From Acidobacteriota bacterium (lineage in GTDB: Bacteria > Acidobacteriota > Terriglobia > Bryobacterales > Bryobacteraceae), in contig JACQZR010000122.1 in the NCBI GenBank assembly GCA_016213775.1, positions 1-48,845 of the forward strand: 48,845 nt of DNA. The letters are read 5' to 3'. Below the pieces are notes generated by a model, which was given only the letters and a program-made list of their open reading frames with translations, did not search any database and was not told where the DNA came from. Shown here in pieces: positions 7,949-17,839 of the stretch. Every line of letters begins with the position of its first letter. Within the stretch, counting starts at the first letter, position 1. The position numbers were made by a program, and so were the translations under genes.

Positions 7949-10900
7949 CTACATCGGCAACATTCAGGTTCCGGAGATCGTCGCCTCCGACACGTTTCCC
8001 GTCGTCTCGGATTACCCGCACGGCCGAGCGCATCATCCGGACGTGGCCATCCACCAATTCCGCTCCGGCAATGCGAAGATCGAGCAACGGTTTCTTCTGG
8101 GCAACGGCGCGAAGCGCTTCACCGTGCGCCGCCAGTGGATGAACGATGCGCAGCGCATTGCACTGCGCAACTTCTGGGAGTCGAAGTACGGCCCGTATGG
8201 CGCGTTCACGTACAACGCGCCCAACGACGACGCCAACGGCACCACGGCCTATACCTGCCGGTTTGCCAACGAGCCTCTTTCCTGGGAGATGGTCGCCGAC
8301 TGGGTGTGCAGCATCGGCGTCACGCTCGTCGAGATTCCGGCGAGCCCGCCCACCTACTCACCGATCACGACGGTGACGCGGTTTCCGACCCAGGCGCTCA
8401 AGGATGCACTGCTGCCACAGGTGCAGCAGATGATCCCGCTCATCAAAATCCAGCCTCTCCAGGGCGGGTATCCGGCCATCTACGTCTCCGACCGGCGATG
8501 CACCGTCGGCGCGCAGTTGTACCTCGCGCGCCTGCTGGACTTCGACGGCATCTCCCAAAGCATGGGGAACGAGGCAGACCAGGCCACGTTCACGTTCGGC
8601 AACGCCGATCGCGTCATGCGAGACCTCGCCAACGACGTGGACCTGTTCCGCGCCTCGATTGAGTTCTCACTGCTCCATGTCGGCACGCTCATCAAGCTCG
8701 ACCTGTGGAAGGGCGATATCGTCGATTGGTCCTTCGACTCGGGTCCGGATTTCAAGGTCACCGCTGCGGACGGCCTCTACGAACTGAACCTGCCGTATCC
8801 CACGCGCAAGATTTCGCGCACGTGCTGGAAGGTCTTTGATTCGCAGGCCTGCACGTATGCCCAATCAGGATCGCTCGATCTGGTCCACTTCCCAAGCGCC
8901 GATGCCACGAAGTGCGACAAGGGCTACGAGACCACCAACGGGTGCCTCGCGCACAGCATGAAGCGCTACTACGGCGGCATTATTGCCGAACCGCAGGGCG
9001 TCCGGATCAAGGACAATTCGACCGGCGTGTGGGGCTTCAACCGTGCCAACATCACCAGCACGTCCCTGGTCGCGGATTCGATCTACGACCAGATCGTGCC
9101 CGAGATCTACACCGACAGCGAGATGCCGGTGAACTGCAAGATCGCGGCAGGCCGCGACGAGAGCGATTTCTATGAGGCGTTGGGAATCGTCGGCGAAGGA
9201 CCGCTCATCGCATATACCGCCCCTCATTACGAGGACCTGGACGGCGACGGCACCGCGGAGACGTTCGTCGGCAGCACGCTGGACGGCCAGGCGCATCACG
9301 TCTATCCCACGAACAACTTCGGCCTGCGCCAGTGCCTCGGCACCGATCCGGCCGGCGCGACGGACTTCTTCTCGCTCGATCAATCCAGCAACACCACGGG
9401 CGGCGACTGGCGCAAGGTCTATTCCGGCAACTCGACCTACAAGGACAATTTCTCGGCCGGGACCGCGTTCATCGTGATTCGCCGGTCGGACGCCAAGGGG
9501 CTGCAGCTGTCAAAGCCAGGCGACCACGCCATGATCGCCAACGTGCTCCAGGGCATGAGCGGATGGGTGTGGACCTCGCCCAGCGTTCGGACGCACGGGC
9601 CCGCGCTGACGAATCCGGTGTGGATCGCTATCAATATGCTGCTCCGCGCGCGCGGCCTGCGGTTGGGCGCGGGTGCCACGACGCAACAGTTGGATCTGGC
9701 CGAAACGCTCTTCGATGTGGATGCCGCGATCGCCGCCGCCTCGATCTGCAACGAGTCTGTCACCAAGCTTGTCGGGTCGGGCAGCGAGACGCAGTTCAAA
9801 TTCCGCGGCGTGCTCCAGGAGGAGAAGCCGCTCCGCGACTGGCTCCAGGAAGTGCTCATGAACTGCCTGGGCTATTACACGTTCGCCTTCGGCAAGCTCA
9901 AGATCGGCATCCGCGTGAACAGCAGCACGGTGGAGGCTTTCACAGCCGGGAACATTCTGTTCCAGTCCCTCCAGTTGGCTCCGCTGAAGCCGTCCTTCAA
10001 CCACCTCACCGCCAACTTCGCCGACCAAGATTACCAGTTCGTCAACAACTCGGTTGCGGTCTACGACATCGATTACGCCACACGCATTGGCGCGAATGCC
10101 GGCCCGCTGTTCCTCAAATCGCAGGTGAACCTCTGCGGCACGTTCTCGAAGTCCCAGGCGGCCCGGATCATCAGCACCCGGTTGCGTGAGGAGTTGGGCG
10201 GCATCAGCGCAGCGGAATGGAAAGCCGCGCGGTTGATCTCGTTCCGGACCACCGTGCTTGCGCTCAACACGGAGCCGGGGATGGTCTGCTCGATGACCCA
10301 CGCGGACATGCCCAACGGCTCCGGCGAGTTCCGCGTAACCGGCTGGAAGCTCAATCAGGATTACTCGATTGACATCCAGGGCCGCACCACAACGGACTCG
10401 ATGTACGACCTGGTCGATGGTCCAAAGCCAGCGGATGTGGATGCCTCGCCCGTGCCGGACGAGATCTTCCACGATACCGGCGTTCCGGGCATCGTCACCG
10501 GCGCCCCGAAACTGACCGACTACGGCTCCTTCGCAGTGGACGCCATCGAGATCCAACCGGACGCTGCTGGCAACCAGAACATCGCGGGCGCGACCGAGAT
10601 CGCCATGGGGCTGTACTATGTGGACGAGCTCGCCACGGACCTGTGGGCCAGCCTCGATACGGGCATTGACGCCGCGAGCGATCCGGTGACGGTCAACTGC
10701 ACCGTGAATCCGGACACTTCGCGCGTGTTCCGGGTCGGCGACTTCATCGTGTTCAACGACGAGGCCGCGGACGTGGGCCATAGCGGCCGGCGCTCGTATG
10801 AGTGCGCGCAGATCGTCGGGCCTGGCAATACCGGCGATGTGGTTCCCACCGGCTCGTTCCAGATCCAGCGGGCTTATCCGGGCGTCGATCCGGGCTATGC

Positions 10901-11801
10901 CACCTTCGGCACGTTCCGCTGCGCACACCTCGCCGGCATCCGGTTCTACAAGCTCGACATGAAACTGTTCACGATGGCTGTGAAGCGGGGCTTCTTCCGG
11001 ACGCCGGGACTGCCGCCCAGGATCGTGGCGACGCTTCCCTCGGCCTGTGTGGTGGCCGCGCTGGTCGGTGTGGCAAACCACTTCGGCTATGGCCCATTCA
11101 CGGTCTTCCCGCTGTCGCATCACAACGAGCCGTACATGCCCGGCGACCGGACGTGCTCGGGCGGCGCGTACACGTTCCAGATCCAGGGCCCGCTCTCTGC
11201 CCAGGAGAACGTGGCGATTCCGATGAAGGTCCACGACGCGGCTTCGATCCGCTGCGTGTTAGCCTACCTGCAGCAGGGCACGAGCGACGGCCAGAGCGCG
11301 TATCTGGTGAAGTTCAGCAGGGACGACGGCGCGATGTGGCAACCGCTGGAGTACATGGGGATCGCGCAGGCGCTGCCCACCGCGTACAAGAACACGTACG
11401 ACTTCCTGGTGAACAACGAGGGCTACGGAACTCCCGAAACGCGCAGGCTGCCTTACAACGATTACGGCATCGCTCTCGCGCAGGCAGTGACCGCGAGCGG
11501 CTCGCCGCAGACCGCCCAGACTGCATCCTATGGAGCGAATCGCTTGGGCATCGAAATGGGCGAGTTTGTCCACGTCGGTCCTGGCACTGCCAACGAGGAG
11601 TATGTGCAGGTGGTGGCGGCCGATCCCGACAACCAGACATTCGACGCAATCTTCACGAAGGACCACGCAGCCGGCGAGCGCGTGCGGCCGACCATCTGGC
11701 CCACGCCGATCTTGCACGAGGGCGACGCCCTCGCGTTCGACATTCTGTCGGTCGCCACGCCTGATCCGGGGTCGGATCTCACCGTAGTGATTCAGACGTA
11801 G
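7941..11801 (+). CDS. Large tail hub/tip protein (DUF2460- and DUF2163-like parts)
   Basis: The start at 7941 overlaps the glucosaminidase stop; an in-frame 7899 start is less likely. The protein has 1286 residues. Residues 1-135 look like a distal-tail domain: R-Q-W-M-N-D-A-Q-R, N-F-W-E-S-K-Y-G-P-Y-G-A-F. Residues about 190-420 look like a DUF2163-type hub, with strands ending in the cysteine-rich C-W-K-V-F-D-S-Q-A-C-T-Y and C-L-A-H-S segments and Y-Y-G-G-I. The middle (about 520-850) carries tail-tip features as in gpJ-like proteins. The C-terminal 400 residues are beta-rich. It probably forms the base of the tail tip and the channel closing plug. Fusion of these modules in one chain is notable. 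Confidence 0.75.
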   Translation: MPDYIGNIQVPEIVASDTFPVVSDYPHGRAHHPDVAIHQFRSGNAKIEQRFLLGNGAKRFTVRRQWMNDAQRIALRNFWESKYGPYGAFTYNAPNDDANGTTAYTCRFANEPLSWEMVADWVCSIGVTLVEIPASPPTYSPITTVTRFPTQALKDALLPQVQQMIPLIKIQPLQGGYPAIYVSDRRCTVGAQLYLARLLDFDGISQSMGNEADQATFTFGNADRVMRDLANDVDLFRASIEFSLLHVGTLIKLDLWKGDIVDWSFDSGPDFKVTAADGLYELNLPYPTRKISRTCWKVFDSQACTYAQSGSLDLVHFPSADATKCDKGYETTNGCLAHSMKRYYGGIIAEPQGVRIKDNSTGVWGFNRANITSTSLVADSIYDQIVPEIYTDSEMPVNCKIAAGRDESDFYEALGIVGEGPLIAYTAPHYEDLDGDGTAETFVGSTLDGQAHHVYPTNNFGLRQCLGTDPAGATDFFSLDQSSNTTGGDWRKVYSGNSTYKDNFSAGTAFIVIRRSDAKGLQLSKPGDHAMIANVLQGMSGWVWTSPSVRTHGPALTNPVWIAINMLLRARGLRLGAGATTQQLDLAETLFDVDAAIAAASICNESVTKLVGSGSETQFKFRGVLQEEKPLRDWLQEVLMNCLGYYTFAFGKLKIGIRVNSSTVEAFTAGNILFQSLQLAPLKPSFNHLTANFADQDYQFVNNSVAVYDIDYATRIGANAGPLFLKSQVNLCGTFSKSQAARIISTRLREELGGISAAEWKAARLISFRTTVLALNTEPGMVCSMTHADMPNGSGEFRVTGWKLNQDYSIDIQGRTTTDSMYDLVDGPKPADVDASPVPDEIFHDTGVPGIVTGAPKLTDYGSFAVDAIEIQPDAAGNQNIAGATEIAMGLYYVDELATDLWASLDTGIDAASDPVTVNCTVNPDTSRVFRVGDFIVFNDEAADVGHSGRRSYECAQIVGPGNTGDVVPTGSFQIQRAYPGVDPGYATFGTFRCAHLAGIRFYKLDMKLFTMAVKRGFFRTPGLPPRIVATLPSACVVAALVGVANHFGYGPFTVFPLSHHNEPYMPGDRTCSGGAYTFQIQGPLSAQENVAIPMKVHDAASIRCVLAYLQQGTSDGQSAYLVKFSRDDGAMWQPLEYMGIAQALPTAYKNTYDFLVNNEGYGTPETRRLPYNDYGIALAQAVTASGSPQTAQTASYGANRLGIEMGEFVHVGPGTANEEYVQVVAADPDNQTFDAIFTKDHAAGERVRPTIWPTPILHEGDALAFDILSVATPDPGSDLTVVIQT

Positions 11802-11802
11802 C

Positions 11803-14800
11803 ATGCCCGCTGAGCCGCTCCACATCTTCGACCCGCGCCGGAACTTCCAAACGCAGGGCTTCACCGGCAAGGCCGCGACGACCACGATGTACAACGCGAC
11901 CGAGACGGGTGTGTCCATCTCGGGCATCTTTCAGGCACCGGACGACTTCGCGGTCTTGGGCTGGTGGAATTCTTATGACTACTTCAATCACCTTCGATGC
12001 AAGCACCTGCCGCGCACGGATCTCTCCGGCCTGAAGCTCGAATTCGATATCGAGTACGACCACGCGCTCGACGGCGCGATGCGCTTCGACGCGGCGAAGT
12101 ATCCGTCCGTCTCCTGGGACTCGATGACGTTCGTCTGTGGTAGGGGGATCGCGCCGAACGACATCTACGAAGTGCCATTGCTCGATCATGCCACGGTCGT
12201 CTCCGGAAGCGAGACTCCGGCCAGCGTGGAAATCGATCTGAGCGGTGAAGAACCTGCCGAAGGCATCGACTATCTGCACCTCTACTTCCGCGACGCACGG
12301 TACACGATCACGCACTTCGAGTGCCGGTTCGAGACGCAACTGACCAGCGACGTGGCACCCGCGACAGATGCAAGCGGCAATCTGCTGCCGGTGGATCTGC
12401 ACGTGGAGGACGCCACAGGGTTCGAGGTGGGCGACATGGTTTGGATCGAGCGTACCGGCGCGAACGAGGAGTTGGTGCTCGTGCTGGAGGTGAACCAGAT
12501 CTTCGGATTCATCCGCGCGCGCATCACGATGACGCATGCGAACGACAGCTACATCACGCGCAAGACCACGGCCAGGCACGCGTCCCAGAAGTTCGCGGAT
12601 CTGATCAACACGGCGGGCGAAACGGTCGCCGGAAGGTTCGGTCCGGACCAGACCGCCGTGATCGAGGCGAGCGCCGTCGGCTACCTCGGCGGCGGCACGC
12701 TTTCGATCTCGTTCAAGACGGCGGCGCTCCCGGCCGCGCGCTACGGCAAGCTCGGCAACCTGGACCGCGTGCTGGCCACGTCCGGACACGATGGCGCGGG
12801 TACCCAGACGCTCGACTGGTATGCATCCGGCTCGACCTACCACTTCACGGGCGGCGACAACAACACCAAGTACCACATCATGCTCGACTTCACGCAGCCA
12901 CTCCTGGACAAACAGAGCCGCACCGTTCCGATGAACGATTGCCGGAAGATCTATACGGTCTTTGCGCCGCGCTTCGAGCAGAGCGAAGGAGAACTGGAGG
13001 ACGGTTGCTTCCTCACCTCCGGCGTCGGGCCCAGCGACACCGTGTGGCAGGTGGACGACTCCTCGAAGATCTCCGGAGGCCGGTACTTCATCGGCTCACC
13101 GACCGCCGAAGAGCGCGTACGCCTCATCTCTGTGGACTCTCCCACGCAGATCACCGTCGAGCGCGGGTATCAGTCCTCGACGCCTGGCTCCTGGGACGCG
13201 GGCGCACGGATGAAGAAGCTCTCGCCACAGAGCGGCTTTTCGAGCGATGTGGAATGGGGCTGCACGATCTCGAACATCACGGTCACGGGCGACGGCAGCC
13301 TGAAGGTCGGAGGTGCGGCGCCCAGGATCGAGGAATCCGACGCACGATGCACATACACGGGTTATTGGGAGAAGTACTCTTATGGCTCTGGGTGGCCGAG
13401 CCAGTGGTGGTCCACAGGGCACGCACGGCGTTGTGCGCCTTCTTCTGCGCAGGACGTCCGGAAGGTTTCCCTGCGCTATTCGTACACGCAGCAGCACGAT
13501 CTGTATCTTGGGACCTTCCTCAACACCGACTGCGGAAAGGTCAGCATCTCCGTGGACGGCGATGCGCCCACCACCCACGATCTGTTCCTCAGCGAGTACG
13601 GCGGCACCACGGCCAACATCAAACTCCGCGGCGCGGTTGCGGCCGGAACACACACGGTCGAGATCACGGCGCTGTTTGAGAAGCATGCCTCCAGCACCGG
13701 CTATTACTTCTACTTCGATTACCTGTGGCCGCTCGTGCCGCAGGACGTTCCGGACGCACCGCAGGAATACACGGACGTTTCGCTCGCCATCGACTTCGAC
13801 ACGGACCACGGCTACAAGAAGCCCCCAGCCTGGCACCTGTGGCAACTTCAGAAGCTCGGCTTCAAAGGCCACGCCGACGTGTACATGGTGGTCTTCTGGA
13901 ACAACAAGCGCAGGCGCGTGGGCGCCACATACCCGTACGCGACCATCGCGTTCTCCGGCACGCCGTCTCCCGGCGACGTGGTCTGGTTCTCCATCGGCGG
14001 CACCACGATCAATCACGCCATCGGCTATGGCGAAACGCTCCAACAAATCGTCTCCCACTTCCGCGCCGCGATCAACGGCATGTTCGCGGGCGTGTGGGCC
14101 GACGACAACTTCGGCACGAGCACCACGCTTCGTATCCAGTCGAAGGCCCCCTCGTGGGCGTTCACCGGCCTGGCGGTCAGCACACCGAATTCCGTGACGC
14201 TTACGCTGACGAACCAGATGGGGACGCCTGGCTCTGAGGGCGATTGGGAGATGGTCGATTCAGTTACTCCAGTCATGACCGAGGGCGCACGCCGGTGGAT
14301 TCGGGACTTGGCCGGACAATTCCAGACAGCGGGCATCAAGGCGTCGTTCGCGTTCTCGATGGAATGCTATAACCCGCCCGCCCAGATGCGCGCGAAGTAT
14401 CTCTCGTATTCGGCAGGTGTGGTTAGTCCCGGCGCGGACGTGTTCCTGCAGATCCCGTCGCATCAGATGCACTTCGGTACGCGCGTCAGGAACTACCTGA
14501 AACAGATGTACAAGGAGTGCGCCGACCAGGTCGCGGCGGCGGGCGCGCCGGTCATCCTGCAATTCGGCGAGACGCAGTACTGGTATTTCGACAACCAAGG
14601 CGAGGACCCGAACGGCGGAATGGGCTTCTACGATCAGGGAACCATCGACGATTTCGCAACCGCCAAGGGTCATCAGATCTGGCCGTTCCGCGCGAACAAC
14701 GACGATCCGGCCGGCGACCCGGCGCACCAGTACGAGACGGCGAATTTCCTGCGCGACCGGATCTGGACGTATTGCCAAGACGTGATTTCCTACGTCCGCT

Positions 14801-15342
14801 CGTACCATCCGACGGCGGTATTCGAATGCCTCTGGCCGCTCGATGCGAACCAGGGCAAGCCACAGCCCTCCTCGGAGCATCGACGGCTCCTGATGCATGT
14901 GAACCTGCCCAACGAGTGGAAGAACAGCAGTTACGGCATCAAGTACTTCCGGTGCGAGGGATTCGACTATGACGTCTGGCAGAAGAACAGCAGCCTCATT
15001 CGGCAGGTGGCCTCGTATCCAAAGTCGGCACTTGGCCGGCCCGCCGAGGAGTGCATGTTCCTGTCGGGCATCTACGGTCCTCCGGACCCGCCGATCGCAC
15101 AGGCTTACGGCATGTGGCTCCCGCTCAAGACCTATTCGTTCTGCTTGTGGGCGTTCGACCAGTTCTGCCTCAACAGCCGTCAGATCCCGCTTCCGATCTA
15201 CTCGGTATCTGTGAGCAACGCCCAGTACTTCAAGCCCAGGGCGGCGCGAGCCATGGAAGCGTCGACCGCGCAAGCTTGGGTGCCTGCCGCAAGCGGCGCG
15301 TTGAACCAGTTCCGCTCCAATACGAGGGCCTGCAATGAGTAA
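11803..15342 (+). CDS. Giant tail tip protein with TIM-barrel-like C-terminus
   Basis: The 1179-residue protein starts one base after the previous stop. Residues 1-700 contain several beta-sandwich-like parts with the repeating phage pattern V-G-D-M-V-W-I-E-R-T-G-A-N-E-E and S-P-T-A-E-E-R-V-R-L-I-S, which marks the small domain also found in the downstream fibre. The last 330 residues resemble a glycoside-hydrolase TIM barrel: I-L-Q-F-G-E-T-Q-Y-W-Y-F near residue 925, then C-L-W-P-L-D-A-N-Q and F-C-L-W-A-F-D-Q-F. The glutamate in the F-G-E-T segment is a possible catalytic acid. A tail-borne hydrolase acting on a surface glycan is plausible; no specific family is claimed. Confidence 0.65.
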   Translation: MPAEPLHIFDPRRNFQTQGFTGKAATTTMYNATETGVSISGIFQAPDDFAVLGWWNSYDYFNHLRCKHLPRTDLSGLKLEFDIEYDHALDGAMRFDAAKYPSVSWDSMTFVCGRGIAPNDIYEVPLLDHATVVSGSETPASVEIDLSGEEPAEGIDYLHLYFRDARYTITHFECRFETQLTSDVAPATDASGNLLPVDLHVEDATGFEVGDMVWIERTGANEELVLVLEVNQIFGFIRARITMTHANDSYITRKTTARHASQKFADLINTAGETVAGRFGPDQTAVIEASAVGYLGGGTLSISFKTAALPAARYGKLGNLDRVLATSGHDGAGTQTLDWYASGSTYHFTGGDNNTKYHIMLDFTQPLLDKQSRTVPMNDCRKIYTVFAPRFEQSEGELEDGCFLTSGVGPSDTVWQVDDSSKISGGRYFIGSPTAEERVRLISVDSPTQITVERGYQSSTPGSWDAGARMKKLSPQSGFSSDVEWGCTISNITVTGDGSLKVGGAAPRIEESDARCTYTGYWEKYSYGSGWPSQWWSTGHARRCAPSSAQDVRKVSLRYSYTQQHDLYLGTFLNTDCGKVSISVDGDAPTTHDLFLSEYGGTTANIKLRGAVAAGTHTVEITALFEKHASSTGYYFYFDYLWPLVPQDVPDAPQEYTDVSLAIDFDTDHGYKKPPAWHLWQLQKLGFKGHADVYMVVFWNNKRRRVGATYPYATIAFSGTPSPGDVVWFSIGGTTINHAIGYGETLQQIVSHFRAAINGMFAGVWADDNFGTSTTLRIQSKAPSWAFTGLAVSTPNSVTLTLTNQMGTPGSEGDWEMVDSVTPVMTEGARRWIRDLAGQFQTAGIKASFAFSMECYNPPAQMRAKYLSYSAGVVSPGADVFLQIPSHQMHFGTRVRNYLKQMYKECADQVAAAGAPVILQFGETQYWYFDNQGEDPNGGMGFYDQGTIDDFATAKGHQIWPFRANNDDPAGDPAHQYETANFLRDRIWTYCQDVISYVRSYHPTAVFECLWPLDANQGKPQPSSEHRRLLMHVNLPNEWKNSSYGIKYFRCEGFDYDVWQKNSSLIRQVASYPKSALGRPAEECMFLSGIYGPPDPPIAQAYGMWLPLKTYSFCLWAFDQFCLNSRQIPLPIYSVSVSNAQYFKPRAARAMEASTAQAWVPAASGALNQFRSNTRACNE

Positions 15343-17488
15343 CTTTCCGTCGGCCATCGACACCGCCGCCACGCTCTACAGCCCGGTCAATGCGTTCTCG
15401 ACCAAGCCACTCGAAACGACCACCACGTCCGCTGTCGGCGCGGGTGACTCGACCATCAGCGTGCAATCCACTGCCGGTGGTTTCGCGGATGCCTATGGCG
15501 TGCTGTCCATCGACGACGAGCTCGTCATCTACACGGCGCGGGGCGGGTCACAGTTCACCGGCTGCCAGCGCGGGGCGTTCGGGACCACGGTGGCCAGCCA
15601 CTCGAGCGGGGCCACGGTGCGGGCCAACATGGTCGCCGGTTTCATCACCGCGATTCAGTCCGCGGTGCTCGCGATCGAGAACGAATTGGGGACCGCCGCT
15701 GCGGTCAACTACGTCCGCAAGGACGGTGCCGTCACGATCACCGGCGTGAAGACGTTTCAGGACGGCGCGGAGTTCGGCTCGGGCAACAAGGCGAGCACCG
15801 GCCTGGTACGCCTGCCCAACACTGGCGCGCTCAAGTGGCGCAAGGCCGACAACTCCGGCGACCTGGGAATGGCGCTCAACGCGAGCGACCACATCGCGAT
15901 GGACGCGATCATCGACTTCGCGCCAGGCCAGACGTTCGGAGCGTTCTCCTATCCGGACGCCACGACCACCAGCAAGGGCATCGTCCAGATAGATCCCACT
16001 GGAGGCCTAGCCGTTGCGGCAGGGGTGCTTTCAGTGGCGTCGTCAGGCGTCGCGCCTGGCACTTATACCAAGCTCACCGTCGACGCCAAGGGGCGGGCCA
16101 CAGCCGCAACGACGTTATCCGCCGCAGACCTGCCAGCCCACACGCACGTGGCCGGCGACATCGTAAGCGGCGCTTTTGGCGTTCCGCGCGGCGGCACCGG
16201 CCTGACGACCATCGCCGCTAACAAGCTGCTGTATTCGCCTGCACAAGATACCCTTGCGGAGCTGAGCATCGGCTCCGGCCTTTCGCTCGCCTTCGGGATC
16301 CTCTCGCTCGGTGGCCACAGCCACGCGGAGTCGGACGTGACGGGGCTGGTGTCCGACCTGGCCGCGCGGCCGCTCAAAGGCCTGGGATTCACACCTTCCC
16401 GCGCCGCGGTGATCAACTCCTCGGGAGCGATCGAAGGCGCCTTTGGAAACGGCGGCGACTGCGTACTCGTAGACGGCACTTCAGCGGCCAAGGCCAACGC
16501 GAGCCACACGCACGCCGCGACCGACATCGTCTCTGCGACGCTGACGCTGGCTCGCGGGGGCACAGGGGTGGATCTATCGGCGTGTGGCCCGGGGTTTCTG
16601 CGCCAGGACGCCGTCGGCAACGCAGTCACCGTCGGCGCTATCGGGCTGGCGGACCTGCCCACGCAGCTCCAGCAATATGGTCCCTTCCAGACCATCGGTG
16701 GCGACATCGAGAACATGCTGAAGCGGTCCGAGGACTTCTCGGCAATCTGGAGTACCGACGGCGGCTCCTGCTCGGTTGCGGCAAACATCGCAGACACCCT
16801 CGCGCCCGACGTCAATCAGACCGCCGACAAGCTGACCTCGAACGGCGACTCGGCCAAAATCCAGCAGCAGATCAGTGGACTCACCGACGGCGGAACCTAC
16901 ACGTTCTACATCTGGGCCAAGGTCGCGACCGGCATGCGGAGAGTGTCGCTCGCCATCGTGGACAACGCCTACGCAGGCTATTTGGCGGGACCGGCTCAAG
17001 TAACGCTAACCACCTCCTGGCAGCGGTTCAAGATTGCCGGTACGCTCGCCGCCGGCCAAACCAGCCTCTGGGTCGTGGTCCGCAACTTCGCCGCGAACGG
17101 CGACGAGTGGACAAACGGCAACGCAATCTACTTGTGGGGCGCATGCCTCCAGGAAGGATCAGATCCGAAGCGGACTTACGTCCGAACGTGGGATTCGCAA
17201 GCTCCACGAAATCGCTCCGGCGCCGCACTGGGAGCGACCATCATTAGCGCGGCGAACAAGACAGAAGCACCCCTGACCATTCACGGCCCAGGCTCGAACC
17301 TTGCCGACAAGACCGTACTACAGGTGACCAGCGGCGGCGAATTGATCATCGCGGGTGGCTCAGGCAATGGCTACCGACTGGCGGAGTTGATGAGTGCGAC
17401 GAACCCCAGCGGCTGGTCCGGCGTACTTAAGGTCAAGACCCCAGCCGGGACCACACTCGGCTACATCCTTCTCTACTCGAACCCATGA
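15335..17488 (+). CDS. Tail fibre with three HxHxxxD(I/V) repeats and CBM-like C-terminal domain
   Basis: The 717-residue fibre overlaps the previous gene by 8 bases. Residues 30-105 carry the T-T-I-S-V-Q-S-T-A and D-D-E-L-V-I-Y-T adhesin-like domain. The shaft carries H-T-H-V-A-G-D-I (269-276), H-S-H-A-E-S-D-V (328-335) and H-T-H-A-A-T-D-I (391-398); two of these are followed by R-G-G-T-G. These are phage tail repeat motifs. In T4 gp37, HxH pairs of a trimer bind iron, so metal-bound trimeric knots are likely here. Residues about 455-620 (M-L-K-R-S-E-D-F-S ... W-Q-R-F-K-I) resemble a carbohydrate-binding beta-sandwich. It probably determines host receptor binding. Confidence 0.8.
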   Translation: MSNFPSAIDTAATLYSPVNAFSTKPLETTTTSAVGAGDSTISVQSTAGGFADAYGVLSIDDELVIYTARGGSQFTGCQRGAFGTTVASHSSGATVRANMVAGFITAIQSAVLAIENELGTAAAVNYVRKDGAVTITGVKTFQDGAEFGSGNKASTGLVRLPNTGALKWRKADNSGDLGMALNASDHIAMDAIIDFAPGQTFGAFSYPDATTTSKGIVQIDPTGGLAVAAGVLSVASSGVAPGTYTKLTVDAKGRATAATTLSAADLPAHTHVAGDIVSGAFGVPRGGTGLTTIAANKLLYSPAQDTLAELSIGSGLSLAFGILSLGGHSHAESDVTGLVSDLAARPLKGLGFTPSRAAVINSSGAIEGAFGNGGDCVLVDGTSAAKANASHTHAATDIVSATLTLARGGTGVDLSACGPGFLRQDAVGNAVTVGAIGLADLPTQLQQYGPFQTIGGDIENMLKRSEDFSAIWSTDGGSCSVAANIADTLAPDVNQTADKLTSNGDSAKIQQQISGLTDGGTYTFYIWAKVATGMRRVSLAIVDNAYAGYLAGPAQVTLTTSWQRFKIAGTLAAGQTSLWVVVRNFAANGDEWTNGNAIYLWGACLQEGSDPKRTYVRTWDSQAPRNRSGAALGATIISAANKTEAPLTIHGPGSNLADKTVLQVTSGGELIIAGGSGNGYRLAELMSATNPSGWSGVLKVKTPAGTTLGYILLYSNP

Positions 17489-17832
17489 AAATCCAAGTCG
17501 ATCACGTTCAACGCCTCAATCTCCACGCCCTCCTCGGCGCCCAGCGCGGCGACGTTGCCACTGTTCGCACGATCTGGGCTCTACAGGATAAGCTCGCGCT
17601 CACTCCCGAAGAGGAAAAGGCCATCGAACTCAACCGTGAGTTCATCGCCGGACAGGAGCGGGTCCTCTGGAATCCTACATTGACCGTACCAGCGAGGGAA
17701 CTTGAGTTAACAGATGTCGAAATCGCTCGTGTCGGCGCGGTGCTCGACAGTTGGGCGACCTACGGAGTTGCCGCCGACCGGCGGTGGCTGGAGCCGCTCC
17801 TGCGCGTGTTTGAGGTTTCCAAGCCGGCCTGA
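17485..17832 (+). CDS. Hypothetical protein, last gene of the tail module
   Basis: The ATG overlaps the fibre stop (ATGA), so it belongs to the phage operon. The 115-residue product is mostly helical and charged (T-P-E-E-E-K-A-I-E-L-N-R-E-F). It has no membrane segment or recognised motif. Position after a fibre gene is typical for fibre assembly chaperones, but nothing in the sequence proves this. It ends 7 bases before the stop of the convergent response regulator gene, so it marks the visible right edge of the prophage. Confidence 0.6.
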   Translation: MKIQVDHVQRLNLHALLGAQRGDVATVRTIWALQDKLALTPEEEKAIELNREFIAGQERVLWNPTLTVPARELELTDVEIARVGAVLDSWATYGVAADRRWLEPLLRVFEVSKPA

Positions 17833-17839
17833 TCCAACG

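Noticed and set aside
9510-11234. Long open frame (574 codons) on the minus strand opposite the tail hub gene
   Set aside because: Low-quality composition and full overlap with a strongly supported phage gene; a shadow.
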